Source: Bacillus gobiensis
GTDB lineage: Bacteria; Bacillota; Bacilli; Bacillales; Bacillaceae
Reading direction: 5' to 3'
DNA: 64,000 nt
Assembly: GCF_001278705.1 (NCBI RefSeq)
Contig: NZ_CP012600.1
Span: forward strand, 744,190 to 808,189
Shown one piece after another: positions 16,207-25,519 of this stretch (positions are counted from its first letter, which is position 1; the number at the start of each line of letters is the position of its first letter). The translations under genes and the position numbers were made by a program. The notes beneath the pieces were generated by a model. The model did not search any database and was not told the DNA's origin. It saw only the letters and a program-made list of their open reading frames with translations.

Positions 16207-18318
16207 TTGAATAAGAGAATAGAAAATGAAATCGATCTTAGCTGTCCGAAGTATTACAACAATCGAGAATTAAGCTGGCTTGCCTTTAATAATCGTGTAT
16301 TAGAAGAAGCGCTTGATGATCGGAACCCTTTATTGGAACGGTTGAAATTTTTAGCTATTTTCAGCTCTAATTTGGATGAGTTTTTTATGGTTCGTGTGGC
16401 TGGACTTAAGGATCAAGTAAAAGCTGGATTTAATAAACCTGAGAATAAGGCAGGTATGACTCCGAAAGAACAATTAAATGAAATTGCAATTAAAACACAT
16501 TCCCTGGTTAAATTACAATATGAGGCTTTTAATCAAATCCTATTGCCAAGGCTTAAGGAGGAAGGCATAGAGTTTCTAAAAATGGAAGACTTGCCGGAAG
16601 AACAGCTGAAATGGATGGAGGATTATTTTGACGAGAATATTTTTCCTGTTCTAACTCCAATGGCAGTTGATGCATATCGTCCTTTTCCAATGCTTTTAAA
16701 TAAAAGCTTAAATCTTGTTATTGTGATTGAAGACCATAGTGAAAGTATAGATGAACGGATAAAAACGGCAATCGTCCAGGTCCCTTCTGTACTGGAGCGG
16801 TTTGTCCGCCTGCAAACTTCTGATACTAAAGCGCAATTTTTATTATTGGAAGATGTGATCAGCAACTTTATTCATAAATTATTTAAAGGATATAAGGTGG
16901 TTTCAGTCTCGGTATTTCGCATTACAAGAAATGCTGATTTAACAATTCATGAAGAAGGGGCCCGCGATTTACTTAAGGAGATTGAGAAAGAGTTAAAAAA
17001 ACGTAAATGGGGCGCTGCAATAAGACTTGAAATTCAACAAAACGGCTATGATCACAACATTTTGAAGTATTTAACGGAAGAACTTGAAATTCATAAAAAG
17101 GATGTTTATGAGATTGACGGACCGATCGATCTAACCATGCTTTTTAGCTTCTACAAAGAAATTAGTAAAACGAGAGAGCACTTAATGTATCAGGCACTAA
17201 TTCCTCAACCCCCCCGTGATTTAAATTCTGAAGAAGATATATTCAAAAAAGTTACCGAACAAGATATTTTGCTGCATCATCCATACGAATCGTTTGAACC
17301 GGTAGTTGAATTCGTATCTGAAGCAGCCGATGACCCAGACGTATTAGCGATTAAGCAAACTTTATATCGAGTTAGCGGAGATTCTCCGATCATTGATGCG
17401 TTAAAAAGAGCTGCAGAAAAAGGAAAACAGGTGACTGTCCTATTTGAGTTAAAAGCCAGATTTGATGAAGAAAACAATGTACAGTGGGCAAAAGAGCTCG
17501 AGAAAGCGGGCTGCCATGTTATTTACGGAATGACTTATTTAAAAACACATAGTAAAATTACGCTTGTGGTTCGTAAGAAGAATAATCGAATCGAGCGTTT
17601 TGTTCACCTCGGCACCGGTAATTATAACGATCAGACAGCAAAAATGTATACCGATTTAGGTTTGTTTACTTCTAAAAGGAAGTTTGGAATTGACGCTACC
17701 AATTTCTTTAATCATTTAAGCGGATATACAGAAAATCCGACCTATCACCATTTATCCGTGGCACCATTTGAAATTAGAGATGACTTTATTCGGTTGATCG
17801 ATGAGGAAATCAACTTTCAAAAACAATATTCGAATGGCCGGATCATTATAAAAATGAATTCATTAACCGATAAAGTCATAATTATGAAATTATATGAAGC
17901 ATCAAATGCCGGGGTTAAAATTGATTTAATCGTACGCGGAACCTGCTGTTTGCGTCCGGGACTTAAAGGAGCCAGTGAAAACATTACAGTACGCAGTATT
18001 GTCGGAAGATTATTAGAACACAGTCGTATTTATTATTTTCATCACAACGGCGAAGAGAAAATCTTTCTTTCTTCTGCTGATATGATGACCCGTAATATGG
18101 AAAAACGTGTAGAAATTTTATTTCCGATATTTGACGGTCCTAATAAGCAGCGTATTCGTGAAATTTTGGATGCTTCACTTGCAGATAATATGAAAGCACG
18201 CGAGCAGGACGATACAGGAGAGTATCATTACGTAGAAAGAAACGAGGATGATCCGGAAATAGATAGCCAGCTGATGCTGTTTAATAAGGCATATCGAGTG
18301 AAGGAAGATGAGGAATAG
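16207..18318 (+). CDS. ppk: Polyphosphate kinase 1
   Basis: 703 residues from the TTG at 16207, which has AAAGGTGG 9 nt upstream; the in-frame GTG at 16195 lies inside that ribosome site. The domains follow PPK1: the N domain (YYNNRELSWLAFNNRVLEEA), the head domain, and two phospholipase-D-like C domains. The autophosphorylated His is in LKTHSKITLVV (about H448), followed by HLGTGNYNDQTAKMYTD. The second His motif is LEHSRIYYFHHNG, then SSADMMTRNMEKRVEILFPI. The enzyme reversibly builds polyphosphate from ATP. Its partner ppx is immediately upstream. Confidence 0.95.
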   Translation: MNKRIENEIDLSCPKYYNNRELSWLAFNNRVLEEALDDRNPLLERLKFLAIFSSNLDEFFMVRVAGLKDQVKAGFNKPENKAGMTPKEQLNEIAIKTHSLVKLQYEAFNQILLPRLKEEGIEFLKMEDLPEEQLKWMEDYFDENIFPVLTPMAVDAYRPFPMLLNKSLNLVIVIEDHSESIDERIKTAIVQVPSVLERFVRLQTSDTKAQFLLLEDVISNFIHKLFKGYKVVSVSVFRITRNADLTIHEEGARDLLKEIEKELKKRKWGAAIRLEIQQNGYDHNILKYLTEELEIHKKDVYEIDGPIDLTMLFSFYKEISKTREHLMYQALIPQPPRDLNSEEDIFKKVTEQDILLHHPYESFEPVVEFVSEAADDPDVLAIKQTLYRVSGDSPIIDALKRAAEKGKQVTVLFELKARFDEENNVQWAKELEKAGCHVIYGMTYLKTHSKITLVVRKKNNRIERFVHLGTGNYNDQTAKMYTDLGLFTSKRKFGIDATNFFNHLSGYTENPTYHHLSVAPFEIRDDFIRLIDEEINFQKQYSNGRIIIKMNSLTDKVIIMKLYEASNAGVKIDLIVRGTCCLRPGLKGASENITVRSIVGRLLEHSRIYYFHHNGEEKIFLSSADMMTRNMEKRVEILFPIFDGPNKQRIREILDASLADNMKAREQDDTGEYHYVERNEDDPEIDSQLMLFNKAYRVKEDEE

Positions 18319-18362
18319 AAGTACAGCAGATATTAACAAATAATTATCACTATTAAAAATCG

Positions 18363-18392
18363 ACAGGGCAAATGCCTTTTGGACATGCCCTG
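18363..18392. terminator. Hairpin between convergent ppk and GH66 genes
   Basis: CAGGGCA and TGCCCTG pair around a 15-nt spacer. The following T-run is weak, so terminator activity is uncertain. Confidence 0.4.
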
Positions 18393-18456
18393 TTGGAATG
18401 CTTTCATGACGTCAGTAAGCTTAATATTAGCGAAACTGATGTTTTTTTATACAATC

Positions 18457-20238
18457 TTATTCTTCGTACTCGATAACTAACATGTCCCAATACGTTAACG
18501 AAGGTAGAGTGAACGATACGTCCTTGCCTTTTTGTACAAATGGAACAGCAATCGGCATTGAGGATTTTGTATCCGGAGATGCCAGCCACATTCTGTTAAT
18601 CTTTTTTTCTTCCTTTATCGTGAAATCTAAATTGGTACGTTCAGACGGAGCGGGCTGAGCAGCATCAGAATCGCGCCATTCCATCGTTTTGGCGTCTAAA
18701 AAGTTAATAAAATGAATGATTTTTTGTTTCTCTTTTTGTTTAGGCAAGATCCATATTTGTCCTTGCACAGCATCCCCGAATGATAAAGGAATTCCTTCAT
18801 TAGAGGTTAATTCAATGCTTGAATTTGTCACATTCTCTCGCAGGATGTTTTCGTATGCTGTTAAAAAATCATAGTAATCAATCATTTTCTCTTGCAAGCT
18901 TGCCTCCATATTTAATTGATGAAGGGGGAAGTATTCTTTTGACAGCATATGCTCTCCCTGCTCGAGATGGGCTCCTCCATTTGCAAAAATCACTGCATTC
19001 GCCGATAGTATTCCTGCTTCATTGAACGAACCAGGCTGGTTGGAATGATTATAGTTCATATAAGCTGCTAGAACAGAGCTTTCATCTCGTTTTGAGAGGG
19101 AAGCATTTTCATCCAGGATTCGTTTTAAATCACTGTATGATTTGTATTCATCCCACACCTCTGTATATAGAAAAGAAGGTGAAGCTTCTGCTATCGCTGA
19201 TTGCCCGTACTGATTGACAGCATTCATCACAATCTCTTTATCGGGAATCTCTTGTTTTATTTTTGAGAGAAACGGTTGAAAGCCGTCAACAATTTGTACT
19301 GGACTTCCCCACTCGTTAAATACATCACCGCGATCTCCCAATTGATCAATATGCCAGCCATCAAACGGAAGACGACGATATACGTTTTTTTGTTGATTAA
19401 TAATATAATCCTGCCACCAAGGATTCGTCGGATTCATAATATTTACATTGCTTTTCCATTGGTCAGGCAGCGGGTGCTGGTCAATGATCTCATGCTGACT
19501 GTCTTTAAACAAGTGCCATTCTCGTGGAATGTCTTTGTTTTCGAAAGAACCATACAATAAGTTATAAGCCATTGTTTTCATGTTTTTCTGATGGGCAAAG
19601 TCAATGTATTGCTTGACGGTTTCAAGTGAAATGTCACGGTTCGCGACATCCTGCCAGTGTGAGGCAGGGGAATCTCCCTCTGTTTTAAGCGGCTGTTGAT
19701 GCTCTTCATGCCAGTCATAAAATTGCAATCCATTTATGTGATATCGGTTTAAAGAAGAGATGACATGGCTTACATTTTCCCCAGTCGATTCGCCGAATTC
19801 AGAGAGAAACCCATAGCGGGGGAATTTGCTCCAATCGCTTGAAACATCGACTGCAATCGTTTCCGTCTGCACGTGATTACCTTTAAACATAGTGATCTCA
19901 GCTAAGTATCCTTTATAATCATCATTAGGAGGATTCCATGACCACGATTGTTCGGTTGAATCGTTCACTGAAAGAGTTTGCTCTTCTATTTTGCGATCTA
20001 AATGATAGTAAGCTATTTTTATTGTTTCGGACTTCGTTTGATTGCTTAGGCTAAAAGTGACTGCATCACCGGGAGAGTAGTGTGATTTATTTGTTTGCAG
20101 GTTGGTAAATAGGTTTTGTACTGGAATGAGATCGATTTTGGGAGATGCCTTTTCACTTAAAAGTGTTTTATTGCTATAGATTGCAAAAAGGGAGAGGAGT
20201 ACTGCACCGAGAATTAAAATTATTGTTTTCCATTTCAT
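18457..20238 (-). CDS. Glycoside hydrolase family 66 (dextranase / CITase type)
   Basis: 593 residues. An uncleaved-looking signal anchor (about 5-22) precedes an Ig-like beta domain (about 40-135), a TIM barrel (about 140-430) and a C-terminal beta domain. Family 66 hallmarks: FLSEFGE, INGLQFYDWHEEHQQP, the nucleophile Asp in DGWHIDQLGDRG (D298) and the acid/base Glu in FLYTEVWDEY (E360). GH66 enzymes cut alpha-1,6-glucan (dextran) or cyclise it to cycloisomaltooligosaccharides. The roughly 90-residue CBM35 insertion typical of true CITases seems absent by length, which favours dextranase. It lies downstream of the GH31 gene on the same strand, but a terminator separates them. Confidence 0.85.
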   Translation of the reverse strand: MKWKTIILILGAVLLSLFAIYSNKTLLSEKASPKIDLIPVQNLFTNLQTNKSHYSPGDAVTFSLSNQTKSETIKIAYYHLDRKIEEQTLSVNDSTEQSWSWNPPNDDYKGYLAEITMFKGNHVQTETIAVDVSSDWSKFPRYGFLSEFGESTGENVSHVISSLNRYHINGLQFYDWHEEHQQPLKTEGDSPASHWQDVANRDISLETVKQYIDFAHQKNMKTMAYNLLYGSFENKDIPREWHLFKDSQHEIIDQHPLPDQWKSNVNIMNPTNPWWQDYIINQQKNVYRRLPFDGWHIDQLGDRGDVFNEWGSPVQIVDGFQPFLSKIKQEIPDKEIVMNAVNQYGQSAIAEASPSFLYTEVWDEYKSYSDLKRILDENASLSKRDESSVLAAYMNYNHSNQPGSFNEAGILSANAVIFANGGAHLEQGEHMLSKEYFPLHQLNMEASLQEKMIDYYDFLTAYENILRENVTNSSIELTSNEGIPLSFGDAVQGQIWILPKQKEKQKIIHFINFLDAKTMEWRDSDAAQPAPSERTNLDFTIKEEKKINRMWLASPDTKSSMPIAVPFVQKGKDVSFTLPSLTYWDMLVIEYEE

Positions 20239-20262
20239 TTTGTTTCACCAACTTTATTGAAA

Positions 20263-20301
20263 AACTTGGCTTCGCCTATTACTACTAGCGAAAGCCAAGT
20301 T
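20263..20301 (-). terminator. Terminator between GH31 and GH66 genes
   Basis: AACTTGGCTTCGC and GCGAAAGCCAAGTT form a 13-bp stem with one bulged A. On the minus strand it runs into TTTTTC, so the GH31 transcript should mostly end here; a T-rich run on the other side allows bidirectional use. Confidence 0.75.
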
Positions 20302-20313
20302 TCCTTTTTATGC

Positions 20314-20342
20314 CTAGTTTCGAACTAGATAAACTAGTCGAA
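20314..20342. promoter_or_regulatory. Nested inverted repeats, possible operator
   Basis: CTAGTTTCGAACTAG is near-palindromic, and its right arm TTCGAACTAG pairs again with CTAGTCGAA downstream. It lies between the GH31 stop codon and the terminator. Its role is unknown. Confidence 0.3.
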
Positions 20343-20395
20343 TTTAAGCTTTTTATGAGTTTTAATAATTTAACAGGAACATATCACAAGAGTGA

Positions 20396-22969
20396 TTAGT
20401 TATTTGTTAAATTGGCGTTCACTTCCACTTTGTTGTTGAAGTTCACTTGCACTTTTTTCTTTTCTTCTACAGGAATATTAACATAGACTGTTTTCGTCTT
20501 TTCATCGTAGAAGAAGGAACGTTTTGTATTTGTCAGGTCATCTAAAGAGTTAACCTTTTGATATTTGTTGCCGCCTGCCTGTACTTTTTCCGGAGCTTCT
20601 TCATTGTTGAGCTTAATTGTATATTGCTCAATTTTAGAATCAAAATGATCAGCTTCCAGTGATTTCGAGAATTCGATTTTGTTTCGTTTTTGTTCAATGT
20701 TGAAGTTCGTTACATCGAATTCACCTTTTTCATGATCAAGCGATTTGCTATCGTCTTCATAGAAGCTATAGCTTGCTTCATCATCTACGTAAGTATCGAG
20801 CACAAGGTTTGTTAAATCTTTTTCACCCGTATGCTGCTGAACTTCACGAGTAGGCACAATTGAATCTTCTTTCATGAAGATTGGCAAGTGATCAAGCGGA
20901 GCGTCGACAGAAATCGTTTGACCGCCTTCGTATTCTTTCTTCGTCCAGTAATCGATCCATGTTTCGCCTTCAGGTAGGTAAACTTCACGGCTCGTTTTTC
21001 CTTCTTCAACAACTGGTGCAAGCATCATAGAGTCACCGAACATGAATTGGTCACTAATATTATAAGTGTTCTCATCTTCTTGATAATGATAGACAAGCGG
21101 CTGTTGAACTGGTTTACCAGTTTCAGAAGCGTCTTTAAATGCATTGTATAGGTAAGGCATGAGCTGATAGCGCATTTCAATATATTTTTTGCTGATATTT
21201 TCTACATCTTTTCCGAATGACCATGGCTCCTGATGATAGTTTCGATCACTCCACTGGTCATAGTGAACACGTGCAAACGGCAAGAATGAGCCTAGTTCGA
21301 TCCAGCGAGCGAATAATTCAGAATTTGCTTGGCCGCCAAATCCACCGATGTCATTTCCGACAAAAGATGCTCCGGAGAGACCAAGGTTCATATTCATTGG
21401 TAGAGACATTTGTAAATGTTCCCAAGTACTCATACTATCGCCTGTCCAAATTGCAGCATAACGCTGGGATCCGGCAAACATATCACGAGTTAAGATGAAT
21501 GGTCTTTCATTTGGCTTGCTCTTCTTCCAAGCATCATAAGTTGCTTCATTTTCTAAGTGTCCATATAGATTATGGAATTCAGAATGAAGCACCTTGTTGT
21601 TCTGATCATCTTCTCCATATGAATCGAGCGGCAGCGTGTGGAAATATCCATCAGCGTCATTGAATACAGCTGGTTCATTCATATCATTCCAAATACCATC
21701 AACACCCTCATTCAGAAGGGAGGAGGCAATATGGTCAGACCACCAGTTCTTCACATCGCTATTCAAAAAGTTAGGGAATGCGGAATCTCCTGGCCAGACA
21801 GGACCGATATAAGGCTTTCCGTCTGATTGTTTCACAAAGTAGTTATTCTCTATTCCCTCATTATAAATGGAATAATTTTCATCTTTTTTGACACCTGGAT
21901 CATTAATGGCTACAGTGTGAAGGCCTTTCATATTTTCAATTTCTTTAAAAGCGTTCTTGTATCGGTCGCTCCACGTAAAGACTCTGTATCCATCCATATA
22001 ATCAATGTCAAAATTCAGCGTATCGAGCGGAATCTTTTTATCACGATAAGTTTTGGCAATGTCAACAAGTTGTTCTGGCGTATAAGCCCATGCACTTTGC
22101 TGGAGACCCAAAGACCATTCTGGCGGAAGCTTAATCTTACCAGTTAATTCTGTGTATTGTTCAAGAACGTCGGAAATTTCAGGTCCATTCATAAAATAGT
22201 AAGTTAACGGACCGCCATTTGCATAAAAATAGTAGTAATCGTCAGACTTGCTTGCCATTTCGTAATAAGAGCGGTGTGAATTGTCGAACATAATTCCATA
22301 TGCTTTCCCATCTTTTAGGCCCATAAAGAATGGGATGGAAGCATAAACATACTTTGTTTTATTGGTATATCCATATGAATCCATGTTCCACATGCCCAAA
22401 CTTTTACCACGTTTATTTAACGTACTGCCTGTTTGTTCTCCAAATCCATAAAAGTTCTCATCTTTGGACGTTTTTTTGTAAACGTAAGGCTTTCCGTTCT
22501 CGTAACCGGAACTTGCACCATTTTTCATGTAATCTTCGTTGATCACGTTACCTTGCTTGTCTAAAAATTTCACACCAAAAGGCGATTTGCTGATTTTAAT
22601 TGTGAGTTCTTTAGTTGAAATCGTATACTCATTTTCGCCATCGGTAGTTTTAAATCTAGGTGTCTTCCAATCTTTCTTTTGAATAGCTGGAGAATCTTTT
22701 TCCTCTTGGCCATCTTTTAACACGGAAACCTTTACTAGATCTTCAGAGTAAATACGAATAAAAGCATTATATTCTCCCAGATCAAATTGGACACCATTTT
22801 CTAATTTTTTAACTTCTGTGGCAGAGAGCTTTTGCAAGTTTTCCTGATTCAGCGGAGTGTCTGGATCTGGCTCTGCTGCAAATGCTGCGTTAATGTTGGA
22901 AGTTAATGCGACAATTGTTACGATAGTTACTACGAATAATGCTCTGAGTGATTTCTTTACTTTTAACAC
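20396..22969 (-). CDS. Secreted GH31 alpha-glucosidase
   Basis: 857 residues with a Sec signal peptide (cleavage near NAAFA-AEP, residue about 31). Order: GH31 N-terminal beta-sandwich, (beta/alpha)8 barrel with nucleophile D429 in GIWNDMNEP and acid/base D511 in WTGDS, then the proximal and distal C-terminal beta domains. SLPMNMNLGLSGASFVGNDI is typical of the family. No carbohydrate-binding module or wall anchor is present. It should release glucose from extracellular alpha-glucan ends, acting with the GH66 enzyme downstream. The GTG start has GAGGTG 5 nt upstream. The two-component genes are transcribed divergently, so GH31 is a likely target. Confidence 0.9.
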   Translation of the reverse strand: MLKVKKSLRALFVVTIVTIVALTSNINAAFAAEPDPDTPLNQENLQKLSATEVKKLENGVQFDLGEYNAFIRIYSEDLVKVSVLKDGQEEKDSPAIQKKDWKTPRFKTTDGENEYTISTKELTIKISKSPFGVKFLDKQGNVINEDYMKNGASSGYENGKPYVYKKTSKDENFYGFGEQTGSTLNKRGKSLGMWNMDSYGYTNKTKYVYASIPFFMGLKDGKAYGIMFDNSHRSYYEMASKSDDYYYFYANGGPLTYYFMNGPEISDVLEQYTELTGKIKLPPEWSLGLQQSAWAYTPEQLVDIAKTYRDKKIPLDTLNFDIDYMDGYRVFTWSDRYKNAFKEIENMKGLHTVAINDPGVKKDENYSIYNEGIENNYFVKQSDGKPYIGPVWPGDSAFPNFLNSDVKNWWSDHIASSLLNEGVDGIWNDMNEPAVFNDADGYFHTLPLDSYGEDDQNNKVLHSEFHNLYGHLENEATYDAWKKSKPNERPFILTRDMFAGSQRYAAIWTGDSMSTWEHLQMSLPMNMNLGLSGASFVGNDIGGFGGQANSELFARWIELGSFLPFARVHYDQWSDRNYHQEPWSFGKDVENISKKYIEMRYQLMPYLYNAFKDASETGKPVQQPLVYHYQEDENTYNISDQFMFGDSMMLAPVVEEGKTSREVYLPEGETWIDYWTKKEYEGGQTISVDAPLDHLPIFMKEDSIVPTREVQQHTGEKDLTNLVLDTYVDDEASYSFYEDDSKSLDHEKGEFDVTNFNIEQKRNKIEFSKSLEADHFDSKIEQYTIKLNNEEAPEKVQAGGNKYQKVNSLDDLTNTKRSFFYDEKTKTVYVNIPVEEKKKVQVNFNNKVEVNANLTNN

Positions 22970-23708
22970 AAAAACACCTCAAACTATTCTTTTTTTGTAA
23001 TACATTTTTGAGAGATACGGTCTACGGCAACATTTTTCTCGTTTTCACTAGTTCATTTCGTTTTTATTTATCACCGACTTTACAAAAAATTTTTATAGAA
23101 AACTCCAAGAAAAGGAGTTAACTAAAAAAATAGTAAAAATAGATATATTGCGTTACGCCTATTCAAAATTAGCAACAAAATTCGACAAGAACAATGGGGA
23201 TTAAATCCTATTAAATTGATAAGCGCTTTCAAAAGAATAAAAATAGTTTCAATATTACGATTTAACAGAACTAATTTAGCGTGACTAAAGGATTAGGGCA
23301 TTGTTTATCTAACAGGTAAATTTTTTACGATTTTTAATGTAATCGTGGTTGAATATGGGAAAAAATAGCCTGTACGAACTAAAGGACTATAGTCTTTAAT
23401 GCTTTATTGCATTTTAATACTCTCTTATATATGGATATATTGTAAAAAAAGAACACCAAGGCACCTTTTTTATTGAATTAATTGTAAAAATGGGATATTT
23501 TATGAAGTTTGTAAGAAAAAACAATAAGGTGTATAATTTTATTAAATTTTATTATAAAAAGACACCATTAAATATGACAGCAATTACAACAATAAGGTGT
23601 TATCTGGATATGAAGAATAGGGATATTAATTTCCATATCCTGCATTGGTAGAATACGTGTCTATACCTGTACAATGGTGAAAGAAAGATTTGAACTAGGT
23701 GGGGTGTT
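22970..23708. promoter_or_regulatory. Divergent control region between GH31 and sensor kinase
   Basis: No gene in 740 bp. On the minus strand TTAACT (23116-23121) and TATAAA (23092-23097), 18 bp apart, could be the GH31 promoter; AACTCC/GGAGTT (23101-23119) sits between them like an operator. At 23216-23232 lies TTGATAAGCGCTTTCAA, an imperfect CcpA (cre) or LacI-type site. Closer to the kinase gene, AACAATAAGGTGT occurs twice 68 bp apart (23520 and 23588), with inverted ACACC half-sites at 23453 and 23562. These could be response-regulator sites. All functions are inferred. Confidence 0.45.
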
Positions 23709-25517
23709 ATGTCCAGAAAATTTTTTACAACTTGGAGCTTTTCAACTAAAATAATCGTACCCTTTCTTCTTCTAATTCTCATTCCGATTCTTTTTACTTG
23801 TTTGTCTTTCTATTGGGAATCAAATACTATTTTGAAGAAGAACGTAAGGGAGTCCACTATACAAATCACGAAACAGACCGCGGAATCTCTATCTTTTATC
23901 TTAAACGTGGGGATAGATACTTCAGATTTCATTAGCAGCGATTTGAAGATTCAACAAGCCGTTTTACAATTGGATGAACGTTCCTCATACGAACAAGGAG
24001 AGAATTCCCAATATATAAATAGCTTACTAAACAATTTGGTCTATTCCAATTCCTTTGTCAGTATCGGTTACATTTTTAACGAGAAAGGAGAAGGATGGGG
24101 GAGCGGCACCTTTTCTGAAGCCAGGCTTAAGAAAGGGCATTTTTCCAATCAACAGCTTGTAAAGGAAGCCAAACGAAAGAACGGAGAATTGGTTTGGCAG
24201 GGGCTTCAGTATGACCGTTTCAAAGGCGGGAGTGCCAATACAGATTTAGTTCTGCCAATGGGTAGGGTTCTAAAGGATTTTGAAACTCTGAATAATATAG
24301 GGATCGTACAGGTTCATTTAGATGGCCGCTCGATTTTGGACACGATCAGCCAATTAAATCTGGGTAAAACTGGAAAATTTTTCGTCGTCGATACCGAAGG
24401 AAGGATCATGATTGATTCTAATCTCGATTTGATAAATAAAAAAGTGGACAATCCTGAGTTATATCGACATATTGTGTCTGGGAATGCAGCAGAATTCGAA
24501 TATGACGTTAATGGCGTTCCTTATTACGGTGTAAAGCAGTTATTAAGCAATGGCTGGATAATTGTTGGTACGGTCCCGATTCATGAAATCAGCGGTCAGT
24601 TGGACAGGCTGCAATCTTGGATATTTCTTTCTCCGGCTATTTTCTCGCTGATAGCTATCGGTATCGGACTTATTATTGCCGGTTGGGTCACGGGCCCAGT
24701 AAAAAAACTAACCCAGAGTATGCAGCTTGTACAGCAAGGGAGACTAAAAGTTAGAACGCCCGTCAAATCATCAGATGAAATTGGTTTTTTAAGTATGCAA
24801 TTTAATAAAATGCTTGATAAAATCGAACTTTTAATGCAACAGGTAGAGGAAGAACAGAGTGAGAAGCATCATGCGGAGCTTCGTGCTGTCATTCATAGAG
24901 TACATCCTCATTTTTTATATAACACACTCAGCACACTCCGCTGGCTTATTCATTCGAATCAAAACGATCGTGCTTCTCATGTTTTATCGGCACTTAACCA
25001 CTTGTTAGAGGCAAATATGAGCAAAAGCGGAAACATGATAACCGTTGAAGAAGAACTGGACATTATTCGGAAGTATTTGACGATATTAGAGCTTCGTTAC
25101 GAAAAAACATTCCACTTGGATTTAGATGTTGAATCGGGTACAGAGAAATTCATCATTCCCCGAATGCTGTTGCAGCCTATTGTGGAAAATTCCATATTTC
25201 ATGGCATTGTGCCGAAAAATAAGGACGGCCTAATTTTTATACGAATTCGTCTAAGTGAAGGTGACTTGAAATTTCTTATCAAGGATGACGGCGTAGGTAT
25301 TGAAAAAGAGAAGCTGAAGATATTAAACGATCCGGAGGCCGCCTTAAAGGGAAAAATCGGAATTGGGCTCCGCCATATCTTTGATACGCTGAGGCTTTAT
25401 TATACAAAAGATTGGAAATGGTCGATCTCAAGTACACCAGATCAAGGAACAGAAGTATGTATTGTATTGAAAAACGTTATGAAATCTGCTACTAGAATTA
25501 GCAAACAGGGGGAATAA
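23709..25517 (+). CDS. Sensor histidine kinase, YesM/LytS type
   Basis: 602 residues. An N-terminal helix (about 15-37) and a second one (about 305-328) flank a 260-residue extracellular Cache-like sensor domain. A HAMP linker (about 328-380), the His_kinase box (RVHPHFLYNTLSTLRWL, phospho-acceptor about H401) and an HATPase domain (DDGVGIEKEKL, GKIGIGLRHIFDTL) follow. This YesM architecture is used to sense extracellular sugars, often together with an AraC-type response regulator. Only 2 bp separate it from that regulator gene. The ATG is preceded by GGTGGGG. Confidence 0.92.
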   Translation: MSRKFFTTWSFSTKIIVPFLLLILIPILFTCLSFYWESNTILKKNVRESTIQITKQTAESLSFILNVGIDTSDFISSDLKIQQAVLQLDERSSYEQGENSQYINSLLNNLVYSNSFVSIGYIFNEKGEGWGSGTFSEARLKKGHFSNQQLVKEAKRKNGELVWQGLQYDRFKGGSANTDLVLPMGRVLKDFETLNNIGIVQVHLDGRSILDTISQLNLGKTGKFFVVDTEGRIMIDSNLDLINKKVDNPELYRHIVSGNAAEFEYDVNGVPYYGVKQLLSNGWIIVGTVPIHEISGQLDRLQSWIFLSPAIFSLIAIGIGLIIAGWVTGPVKKLTQSMQLVQQGRLKVRTPVKSSDEIGFLSMQFNKMLDKIELLMQQVEEEQSEKHHAELRAVIHRVHPHFLYNTLSTLRWLIHSNQNDRASHVLSALNHLLEANMSKSGNMITVEEELDIIRKYLTILELRYEKTFHLDLDVESGTEKFIIPRMLLQPIVENSIFHGIVPKNKDGLIFIRIRLSEGDLKFLIKDDGVGIEKEKLKILNDPEAALKGKIGIGLRHIFDTLRLYYTKDWKWSISSTPDQGTEVCIVLKNVMKSATRISKQGE

Positions 25518-25519
25518 TC

